Both the position numbers and the translations under genes were made by a program. From Clostridia bacterium (lineage in GTDB: Bacteria; Bacillota; Clostridia; Christensenellales; CALWSW01), in the NCBI GenBank assembly GCA_019421925.1, contig JAHZEH010000150.1:1-5518 (forward strand): a stretch of DNA of 5,518 bases, given 5' to 3'. The notes below the pieces were generated by a model, which made no database searches, was not told where the DNA came from, and saw only the letters and a program-made list of their open reading frames with translations. This document shows positions 1 through 4,781 of this stretch, piece by piece (positions within the stretch are counted from its first letter, which is position 1; the number at the start of each line of letters is the position of its first letter).

Positions 1-54
1 ATATAGATAACCATTCACTGGCAAGTGTCTGCATATTTCGTGGTGTGTGGATGC

Positions 55-90
55 AAAAAAACCAAAGTCAAACTTGGCTTTGGTTTTTTT
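55..90 (+). terminator. Intrinsic terminator of an upstream gene
   Basis: A perfect 13-bp inverted repeat (55-67 with 78-90) encloses a 10-nt loop. The stem core is CCAAAG/CTTTGG flanked by seven A on the left and seven T on the right, the classic shape of a bidirectional intrinsic terminator. The gene to its right runs on the plus strand and starts about 90 nt later, so the hairpin most likely ends a plus-strand transcript entering from outside the window. Nothing else is recognisable in positions 1-54. Confidence 0.85.
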
Positions 91-91
91 G

Positions 92-121
92 TTGGAGGAA
101 TGAATTTTCTTTGGTTATAAA
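92..121 (+). promoter_or_regulatory. Possible promoter of the SANT/Myb-like gene
   Basis: A -10-like TATAAA (116-121) lies 18 nt after TTGGAG (92-97), a weak match to the -35 consensus. It sits in an AT-rich stretch between the upstream terminator and the ribosome binding site at 167-172, where a promoter is expected. An alternative -10 is CATAAT at 138-143, but it has no good -35 partner. Confidence 0.35.
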
Positions 122-166
122 ATGCTCAGAGTGCGGACATAATGAGTCTATCCAATAAAAGTCATG

Positions 167-172
167 AGGAGG
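167..172 (+). promoter_or_regulatory. Ribosome binding site that fixes the start at 181
   Basis: AGGAGG ends 8 nt before the ATG at 181. An in-frame ATG at 142 has no Shine-Dalgarno sequence before it, so 181 is the better start. Confidence 0.85.
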
Positions 173-180
173 ACGTAACC

Positions 181-867
181 ATGAGCGCAAACGCAAATGT
201 GGCATTGATACAGGCTTATACCCAGGGGCGTGCATCATCCGGCTGGAAAGAGGAGGAGGAGGCACTGCTCTGGGAGGAGGTGCGCAGGGCCCGGGAGGAG
301 GGCCGCGCCCTCAAGAGCGTCTTTGACGGCGTTGCCGAGAGGACCGGGCGCAAACCCAACTCCATCCGCAACTACTACTATGCCAGGGCCAAGGAGAACC
401 CCGAGCAGATTCATCACCCCGCTTTTGTGCCCTTCACCCAGGAGGAGATATGGGACCTGTTGGTCACGGTGCTCTCGGAACAGGCCAAGGGTGTGTCCGT
501 GCGGGCATGTACCCTCAAAATGGGCGAGGGAGACACCCGGGCCATGCTGCGTTACCAGAATAAATATCGGGCGCTGGTCAAAAACAATCCACCCCTGGTG
601 AGAGAGGTGATCCGCTATATGCGGGAAAACGGCATGCCCTGCGCGGATCCCTATGAATGTGAACAGACGCGTAAAGCGGGCCGCCCCCGCAAGGAGCGGG
701 AGGCGGAGGGGGGACGCAGCGCCCTGGCCCAGGAGGTGGAGAACCTCCTGCGTATTGCCGGCGAGGTGGAGGAGCTCAAGCGCCAGGTTGACACTCTGGA
801 GCAGGTTGTTATGGAACTCCAGGGGCTCCAGGCCCAGCCCATGAACATGAACGGCGTGATCGCCTGA
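181..867 (+). CDS. SANT/Myb-like DNA-binding protein (RsfA-like architecture)
   Basis: Predicted 228-aa cytoplasmic DNA-binding protein. Residues about 20-72 have the SANT/Myb pattern: W22 followed by an acidic first helix, a second helix with LKSVFDGVAERTGRKP, and a recognition-like helix SIRNYYYARAK. Sporulation regulators of the RsfA type in Bacillus share the general W...E...L...GR layout, but the similarity is only at pattern level. Residues about 82-150 form a second helical segment (W91, R124, Y125, Y129) that may be a divergent repeat of the first. AGRPRK at 166-171 resembles an AT-hook core. Residues about 180-218 form a leucine-rich coiled coil, probably for dimerisation. There is no signal peptide or membrane segment. 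The start at 181 is chosen for its AGGAGG site; starting at 142 would add 13 residues. It appears monocistronic, with terminators on both sides. DNA binding is inferred; the target genes are unknown. Confidence 0.88.
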   Translation: MSANANVALIQAYTQGRASSGWKEEEEALLWEEVRRAREEGRALKSVFDGVAERTGRKPNSIRNYYYARAKENPEQIHHPAFVPFTQEEIWDLLVTVLSEQAKGVSVRACTLKMGEGDTRAMLRYQNKYRALVKNNPPLVREVIRYMRENGMPCADPYECEQTRKAGRPRKEREAEGGRSALAQEVENLLRIAGEVEELKRQVDTLEQVVMELQGLQAQPMNMNGVIA

Positions 868-880
868 GGGCAATCAATAA

Positions 881-907
881 GAACCGGCGCTGCTGCGCCG
901 GTTCTTT
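881..907. terminator. Bidirectional terminator between convergent genes
   Basis: A perfect 10-bp stem, GAACCGGCGC (881-890) with GCGCCGGTTC (895-904), closes a TGCT tetraloop. The plus strand continues with TTT, and the minus strand continues with TTATTGATT. It starts 13 nt after the stop of the SANT/Myb-like gene and lies 20 nt past the stop of the convergent minus-strand gene, so it can serve both. The T tracts are short, but the stem is very GC-rich. Confidence 0.8.
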
Positions 908-923
908 GCGTGGCAGAGGGGGA

Positions 924-1241
924 TTATTCCGCCGCAGCGAAGGAGGGGGTATAGGGCGCGCGGACGGTCTCGCTGGCGCCCCGGGAGGCGATGAAAGCGA
1001 GAAGCTCGTTGCGCATGATTCCCGCCTTATTCAGCGCGCTCCTGGCGATGCTGTCCGCCGAATCGGTGGCATACCTGGCTGCCGCCTCGGGATCGGCTTT
1101 CAACAGACCAGCGAGCTTTGCATTGATCTCCTTCTTCTGCTCGATCAGCTCCTGCTCAAGGCCCTTCCAATAGGTGCGGACGCCCGCCGCATAGTTGACC
1201 CGGTCGAGCTCGGCCAGGGCGGCCAGAGAAGATATTTTCAT
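924..1241 (-). CDS. Small helical protein of unknown function
   Basis: A 105-aa protein that I do not recognise. It is predicted to be almost entirely alpha-helical and soluble: a charged amphipathic helix around residues 24-48 (WKGLEQELIEQKKEINAKL), an alanine-rich segment (52-70), and a helix around 74-87, ending in a Pro- and Ala-containing tail. There is no signal peptide or cysteine. The start is uncertain. The ATG at 1241 is preceded by GAAAAGAG with a 7-nt gap, a weak ribosome binding site. The in-frame ATG at 1265 has none and would add eight residues. An AT-rich stretch at 1261-1290 probably carries the promoter, because the hairpin at 1345-1377 should stop transcription from the phosphatase gene upstream; I could not fix -35/-10 boxes. 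The opposite strand is also open here, but its product is low-complexity Gly/Arg/Ala and looks like a shadow. Confidence 0.62.
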   Translation of the reverse strand: MKISSLAALAELDRVNYAAGVRTYWKGLEQELIEQKKEINAKLAGLLKADPEAAARYATDSADSIARSALNKAGIMRNELLAFIASRGASETVRAPYTPSFAAAE

Positions 1242-1344
1242 AAGAGTGCTCTTTTCGATGTGCATGATAATATAGAATTATGTATTAATTTGCGCCGCGG
1301 GTGCATTTCAGCACGTTTTTCCAGGGGGCACAAGCTGTTTTTAC

Positions 1345-1377
1345 AAAAAATGGACGCGGATCTGAAATCCGCGTCCA
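1345..1377 (-). terminator. Intrinsic terminator of the NagD-like gene
   Basis: An 11-bp perfect stem (1351-1361 with 1367-1377, core GGACGCGGAT) has a 5-nt loop and is followed on the minus strand by six T residues (1350-1345). It begins 15 nt after the stop codon of the phosphatase gene. This is a textbook intrinsic terminator, and it separates that gene from the small gene downstream on the same strand. Confidence 0.93.
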
Positions 1378-1392
1378 ATGCAATTTGAACCT

Positions 1393-2169
1393 TTACAGGT
1401 GGACGATATCGCCCACACCGTCCAAAATGACGTCCGGCCGGTAGGCGAACTGGCGAATGGTTTCCCGGGTGGAGACTCCGGAGAGCACCAGGATGGTCTC
1501 GATGTTGGATTCGATGCCCACGATGATGTCCGTGTCCATACGGTCGCCCACGATTACCGTCTCCTCAGGGTCGCAGCCCAGCAGTTTCATGCCCGTGCGC
1601 ATCATGAGGGGGTTGGGCTTGCCCAGGTAGTAGGCCTGCTTGCCGGTGGCAATCTCGATGGGGGACATGAGAGCACGGCAGGCGGGAGCAATGCCGCCGT
1701 CGATGGGACCGGTGATGTCCGAATTGGCGCCGATGAGCTTGGCGCCTTTGTTGACCAGGTTGATGGCCTGAGTGATGGTCTCAAAGGTATAGGTCCGGCC
1801 CTCCCCGACGACAACGTAGTCGGGGTTGACGTCGTTCATGGTGATGCCCGCATCGTAGAGAGCGTTGAGCAGACCCGCGTCGCCGATGGCAAAAACAGAG
1901 CAGCCCGGGGCCTGCTGGCTGAGGAAGGCGGCGGTGGCCAGAGCGCTGGTATAGAAGTGGCTCTCGTCCACGTCCAGGCCGAGGCGGGCGAGCTTTTGCT
2001 GGAGCTCGCGGGGGGTTCTCTCGCTGCTGTTGGTCAGGAAGAGAAAACGCTTGCCCTCCTCCTGCATCCAGTTGACGAACTCCTGGACGCCGGGGAGCAG
2101 ACGGTTGCCGTGGTAGATGACGCCATCCATATCGCAGATGATGCCTTTTTTGCTCTTCATATCGAACAT
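1393..2169 (-). CDS. nagD: NagD-like HAD-IIA family phosphatase
   Basis: Predicted 258-aa cytoplasmic HAD-superfamily phosphatase, subfamily IIA (NagD/AraL type). All four HAD motifs are present: motif I CDMDGV with nucleophile D13 and acid/base D15; motif II FLTNSS with T46; motif III Lys K184 in YLGKPNP; motif IV GDRMDTD with D209 and D214 for Mg2+. The region between motifs II and III (about 70-180) is the C2-type cap, with DVNPDYVVVGE at 113-123. The length and several blocks (FYTSA.AT, EETVIVGD, ETILVLSGVS) closely match what I recall of E. coli NagD (250 aa), a nucleotide monophosphatase with UMP preference. No other nag genes are nearby, so the physiological substrate is not shown by context; a general housecleaning phosphatase is possible. 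The start at 2169 follows AAGGAG (2176-2181) by 6 nt. The frame stays open to an ATG at 2253, but that extension has a basic, non-conserved sequence and lies over the promoter and leader. Confidence 0.92.
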   Translation of the reverse strand: MFDMKSKKGIICDMDGVIYHGNRLLPGVQEFVNWMQEEGKRFLFLTNSSERTPRELQQKLARLGLDVDESHFYTSALATAAFLSQQAPGCSVFAIGDAGLLNALYDAGITMNDVNPDYVVVGEGRTYTFETITQAINLVNKGAKLIGANSDITGPIDGGIAPACRALMSPIEIATGKQAYYLGKPNPLMMRTGMKLLGCDPEETVIVGDRMDTDIIVGIESNIETILVLSGVSTRETIRQFAYRPDVILDGVGDIVHL

Positions 2170-2259
2170 AACGGGCTCCTTCTTTCTGTTTCGATTTATC
2201 GCTCTGTTTTGAAATCTGTTTTTTCTCGGGCAGCGCGGGAACAGCCCGCACATATAGAT

Positions 2260-2288
2260 ATTGTAACAATTTCCAGGGGGACCGTCAA
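2260..2288 (-). promoter_or_regulatory. Sigma-A-type promoter of the NagD-like gene
   Basis: On the minus strand, TTGACG (2283-2288) and TACAAT (2260-2265) are separated by exactly 17 nt. Transcription should start near 2253, giving a leader of about 85 nt. The first transcribed bases include a small GCGGG/CCCGC hairpin (2235-2249). The -35 box lies 10 nt past the acetyltransferase stop codon, and no terminator separates the two genes, so the phosphatase gene may get both its own and read-through transcription. Confidence 0.8.
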
Positions 2289-2298
2289 TCTTGTTCTG

Positions 2299-2815
2299 TC
2301 ATAAGTCCCGCCGCATGATATAATCCGTCTGTTCGTCGTCTCCAACGAAAAAGGAGTGGGCCCCGGCCCTGCGGAAGCCGTGTTTTTCATAGAAAGAGAT
2401 GGCTCTTTGATTTTTTTTCCCAGACGCCCAGCCAGACATATTGTTTTCGGAGAGCCGCAGCCAGCGCGATGGCCCGTTCGATCAGGTATCCCCCCAGCCC
2501 CAAACCCTGGTACTCCCGGGAGAGGTAGATCCGTTCCACTTCCAGAGCGGCCTGGTCATGGAATTCCGTCTGGGCAGGCCCTGTGTTCAGCTTCAGATAA
2601 CCGGCCAGGCCGCCGTCACAGTACAGGAAATAGAACTGTGAGGACTCGTTGCCCAGCTCAGCCCGCAGCTTCTCCTCGGCATAGGCGCTGTCTAAATAGG
2701 CCTGCAACTGGGAGGGCGGGTTGCTGGCGGCAAAGGTCTCCTGAAATGTTTTGCAGGACAGAGCACGCAGCGTGCCGGCATCCGCTTGGGTGCATTGTTT
2801 GAATGTGATCTCCAT
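2299..2815 (-). pseudogene. paiA: PaiA-like polyamine N-acetyltransferase, frameshifted
   Basis: GNAT-fold acetyltransferase closely resembling B. subtilis PaiA, which acetylates spermidine/spermine using acetyl-CoA. The uninterrupted frame encodes 142 aa (2815 to 2387). Residues 17-41 and 58-75 match the PaiA N-terminal blocks (TFQETF; SSQFYFLY...GYLK). Motif A is ERIYLSREYQGLGLGGYLIE (94-113), the acetyl-CoA pyrophosphate loop. WLGVWEK at 128-134 follows. The frame then breaks in a run of eight A (2411-2418 on this strand) and stops after eight unrelated residues. Reading past with one A fewer restores NQRAISFYEKHGF and the tail GAHSFFVGDDEQTDYIM, ending at the TGA at 2299-2301. The restored protein is 171 aa, about the family length. 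The truncated form lacks motif B and its conserved Tyr, so is probably inactive. The start at 2815 follows GAGGAG (2822-2827) by 6 nt. Causes could be a sequencing indel, a recent mutation, phase variation or slippage. Confidence 0.88.
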
Positions 2816-2996
2816 GATTTTCTCCTCGGCATACCGCCCCGGTGGACAGAAAACACTGATTAACCGCCCGCTGTGCCGCCGGGATTTGGCTGAAACCGCC
2901 GCCTGAATATATAGCGGGGAAAAGCCGCACAGCACTGGACAGAGGGGGCGGCGATCTGTGAGGGGTGCCCATAGGGGCACTCAACAGTGATGAAGT
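2816..2996 (-). promoter_or_regulatory. Long GC-rich leader of the acetyltransferase gene
   Basis: If transcription starts near 2996, the mRNA has an untranslated leader of about 180 nt, long for a single GNAT gene. It can form a GTGCCC/GGGCAC hairpin (2965-2970 with 2975-2980). A second weak stem, GCCGC/GCGGC (2924-2928 with 2948-2952), is followed by four T on the transcribed strand. I do not recognise a known riboswitch class; the bases TGGAACCAC near the transcription start recall a T-box core but lack the rest of the motif. An in-frame extension of the acetyltransferase through this stretch exists but matches nothing in the family, so it is treated as leader. Confidence 0.35.
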
Positions 2997-3002
2997 GGTT
3001 CC

Positions 3003-3031
3003 ATCTTAACACCTCTCCCAGCTGGAATCAA
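3003..3031 (-). promoter_or_regulatory. Promoter of the acetyltransferase gene
   Basis: On the minus strand, TTGATT (3026-3031) and TAAGAT (3003-3008) are separated by 17 nt. The spacer contains the 8-bp palindrome CCAGCTGG (3018-3025). This is a fair sigma-A match facing away from the promoter at 3074-3103; the two -35 boxes are 42 nt apart. Confidence 0.6.
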
Positions 3032-3073
3032 GGCGGCCGCAAAGAAGGGGCCCTGTCGTTTCTATAACATTGA

Positions 3074-3103
3074 TTGACGGGCCGTGGAGAAGGAAACTAT
3101 AAT
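3074..3103 (+). promoter_or_regulatory. Promoter of the CNB-protein/ABC-importer operon
   Basis: TTGACG (3074-3079) and a perfect TATAAT (3098-3103) are separated by 18 nt. Transcription should start near 3110, giving a leader of about 78 nt before the ATG at 3188. A perfect 10-bp palindrome, AGCCATGGCT (3114-3123), lies a few bases past the predicted start, where a repressor operator could sit. Confidence 0.8.
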
Positions 3104-3173
3104 GGGACTATGAAGCCATGGCTAACCTTTGGGAGTCCGGCGGTTTCTTCTCTATGGAAGGATTTTTTAGGGC

Positions 3174-3180
3174 GAGGTGA
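3174..3180 (+). promoter_or_regulatory. Ribosome binding site that fixes the start at 3188
   Basis: GAGGTGA matches the 16S rRNA 3' end over seven bases and ends 7 nt before the ATG at 3188. The in-frame ATG at 3110 falls on the predicted transcription start, and the TTG at 3074 is the -35 box, so neither is likely to be used. Confidence 0.8.
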
Positions 3181-3187
3181 AAAGGAA

Positions 3188-3685
3188 ATGATCCCTGTTG
3201 CGAAGAATGAAATGGACGTGGAGGCATTGCGTGCCACCTTCCTGTTTCAGGGGGTGGATTGGGTGGCTGCAGCAAGCGCCATCGGCAGCCTGAACACCTC
3301 GGCCTGCATTTTTGAGGACGGGGAGGAGATTGATGTGGCAGGCCACGGCAAACGCTCCCTGGGGGTTCTCGTGCGGGGCGGCGCGCGCTACGGCCGTATC
3401 GCTGAGGACGGCAGGATTACGGTTGCCGGTACGATGAAGGCGGGGGACGTATTCGGCGCTGCCACCCTGTACCGGGAGGGGAGCAAGAAGTATCTTCAGG
3501 TGCAGGCCCAGGGGGAGTGCCGCATTCTCTTCCTGGAGGAGGCGCTGTTTCAACAGCTCTTCGCCCGTTTTCCTCAGATTACGGAAAACTATCTGGTCTA
3601 TCTGACCGAACGGATCAACAAACTGGACTGTAAGCTCAATTGCCCGCCCCAGGTCATCGACCGAAAAGCGGGATGCGCCCACTGA
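3188..3685 (+). CDS. Crp/Fnr-type effector-domain protein lacking the HTH
   Basis: A 165-aa cytoplasmic protein with a Crp/Fnr-like cyclic-nucleotide-binding (CNB) beta-roll at about residues 18-120. G59 to G65 and G75 to G81 lie in the turn regions. KAGDVFGAATLY (84-95) occupies the place of the phosphate-binding cassette but lacks the Arg-Ser pair that contacts cAMP in E. coli CRP, so cAMP is probably not the ligand. Residues about 118-151 (FPQITENYLVYLTERINKL) match the dimerisation helix. Family members are usually about 220-230 aa, with a winged helix-turn-helix after this helix; here only 14 residues follow and no HTH is present in any frame before the next gene. The last residues, QVIDRKA, resemble the final wing strand of a Crp HTH, which would fit an internal in-frame deletion; this is inference. 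First gene of an operon, 22 nt before the lipoprotein gene. It may be a sensor without direct DNA binding, or a decayed regulator. Confidence 0.82.
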   Translation: MIPVAKNEMDVEALRATFLFQGVDWVAAASAIGSLNTSACIFEDGEEIDVAGHGKRSLGVLVRGGARYGRIAEDGRITVAGTMKAGDVFGAATLYREGSKKYLQVQAQGECRILFLEEALFQQLFARFPQITENYLVYLTERINKLDCKLNCPPQVIDRKAGCAH

Positions 3686-3690
3686 GGCGC
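3675..3690 (+). repeat. Small intercistronic hairpin over a stop codon
   Basis: GCGCC (3675-3679) and GGCGC (3686-3690) can pair around a 6-nt loop that contains the TGA stop of the CNB-protein gene. It ends 4 nt before the ribosome binding site of the lipoprotein gene (3695-3700). There is no T tract, so it is not a terminator. A role in translation coupling or mRNA stability is only a possibility. Confidence 0.35.
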
Positions 3691-3707
3691 GCAAGGGAGG
3701 ATTCACT

Positions 3708-4781
3708 ATGAAAATGATCAAAAAAGCGGGCGGCGTCCTGCTGGCGCTGGCCCTGTGCCTCACTGTCCTGGCGGGGTGCTCCGCGCCCCAGGAACCGACG
3801 CCTGCCCAGAGCCCCACGCCCCAGCCCACAGAGGTTCCCAGCGTGGACATCACTCCTGAGCCGGAGGCGGCGCACGCCCGGAAGGAAAAGGTGCGGGTGG
3901 CGGCCCTCAAGGGCCCAACGGGCATGGGGATGGTGCAGGTTATGAAGAACGCCGGTGCGTCCGCGCAAAATGACTATGAGTTCCAGCTCATCAGCGCGCC
4001 GGACGAGGCGGTTGCCCTTCTGACCAGCGGGGAGGTGGATATTGCCGCCCTGCCCACCAACCTGGCTGCCACATTGTATAACAAGACAAGCGGTGGCGTG
4101 CAGCTTGCGGCGCTTAACACCCTGGGCGTGCTCCATCTGCTCAGCAGGGACGGCAGCGTCCAGAGCATCGGAGATCTGGCGGGGAAGACGGTCTATCTGA
4201 CCGGACAGGGGGCCATGCCTGAATATGTGCTCAATTTCATCTTGGAACAGAACGGCCTCGCGGACCAGGTAACGCTGGAATATAAGGGGGAGCATGCTGA
4301 ACTGGCCGCTTTGGCCGCCAGCGGGGACGTGGAGATCTGCGTGCTGCCCGAACCCTTCGCCAGCTCGGTTTTGGCCAAGAATGAGAACATGGCGCGCTCC
4401 CTCGATCTGACGGAGGAGTGGGACAAGGCGGCGGAGCTGGCCGGGGCCGCGGACAGCGTGCTCTCTATGGGATGCCTTGTGGTGCGCAGCGAATTTGCCG
4501 GGGAGCACAAGGCGGCTGTGGACGCCTTCCTGACGGAGTACCAAGCCTCGGTGGAGTATGTGACGGGCAATCCCGCCGCAGCCGCCCAGGATATCGCCCA
4601 ATACGGCCTGGTGGAGAACGCCGCTCTGGCCGAGAAGATCATCCCGGGCTGCCATATTGTGTTCATCACCGGGGCTGAGATGGAGCAGAGCATCAGCAAG
4701 CTCTATGAGGTGCTGTTTGCCGCCAATCCCAAATCAGTGGGAGGAAGCATCCCCAATGAGGATTTCTTCTACAAACCGTAA
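3708..4781 (+). CDS. ABC importer substrate-binding lipoprotein, NMT1/SsuA type
   Basis: A 357-aa lipid-anchored extracellular substrate-binding protein of the nitrate/sulfonate/taurine/THI5-like group. Residues 1-23 are a lipoprotein signal peptide (KK, hydrophobic core, then lipobox LAGC); C24 would be lipidated. Residues 25-60 form a Pro/Thr/Glu-rich spacer between membrane and fold. The two-lobed domain starts near V62: VRVAALKGPTGMGM (62-75), then GEVDIAALPTNLA (108-120), DLAGKTVYLTGQG (156-168) and CVLPEPF (211-217). These are typical positions for this family. The ligand cannot be read from the sequence; aromatic sulfonates, taurine, nitrate and thiamine precursors are all known in the family. 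The start is preceded by GGGAGG (3695-3700) with a 7-nt gap. The gene sits between the CNB-domain protein and its permease, overlapping the permease start by 26 nt. It is expected to deliver ligand to that permease at the outer membrane face. Confidence 0.9.
   Translation: MKMIKKAGGVLLALALCLTVLAGCSAPQEPTPAQSPTPQPTEVPSVDITPEPEAAHARKEKVRVAALKGPTGMGMVQVMKNAGASAQNDYEFQLISAPDEAVALLTSGEVDIAALPTNLAATLYNKTSGGVQLAALNTLGVLHLLSRDGSVQSIGDLAGKTVYLTGQGAMPEYVLNFILEQNGLADQVTLEYKGEHAELAALAASGDVEICVLPEPFASSVLAKNENMARSLDLTEEWDKAAELAGAADSVLSMGCLVVRSEFAGEHKAAVDAFLTEYQASVEYVTGNPAAAAQDIAQYGLVENAALAEKIIPGCHIVFITGAEMEQSISKLYEVLFAANPKSVGGSIPNEDFFYKP

Noticed and set aside
138..143. CATAAT as -10 box for the SANT/Myb-like gene
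   Set aside because: No acceptable -35 sequence lies 16-18 nt upstream; TATAAA at 116-121 fits slightly better.
1301..1320. GTGC/GCAC stem followed by GTTTTT on the plus strand
   Set aside because: The stem is only 4 bp and no plus-strand gene ends here.
906..1388. Plus-strand open frame opposite the small helical protein
   Set aside because: It begins in the shared terminator region without a ribosome binding site, runs through the phosphatase terminator, and has a low-complexity start; the minus frame is better bounded.
1378..2304. Long open frame on the plus strand opposite the NagD-like gene
   Set aside because: It is antisense to a gene with all four HAD motifs; its product is Gly/Ala/Val/His-rich with no domain, as expected from mirrored GC-rich codons.
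2816..2980. In-frame N-terminal extension of the acetyltransferase by 55 codons
   Set aside because: The extension has no family similarity, its first ATG lacks a ribosome binding site, and the internal ATG at 2815 has GAGGAG at 6 nt and begins exactly where the PaiA-like homology starts.
2980..3010. T-box-like bases (TGGAACCAC) on the minus strand
   Set aside because: Only a few bases match, they sit at the transcription start rather than next to a terminator, and no specifier stem or antiterminator can be drawn.
3074..3187. Extended starts (TTG at 3074, ATG at 3110) for the CNB-domain protein
   Set aside because: TTG 3074 is the -35 box, ATG 3110 is at the predicted transcription start, and neither has a ribosome binding site; the ATG at 3188 has GAGGTGA at 7 nt.
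3654..4655. Long open frame on the minus strand opposite the substrate-binding lipoprotein
   Set aside because: It is antisense to a clearly coding gene and its product is rich in His, Gly, Arg and Leu with no recognisable fold.
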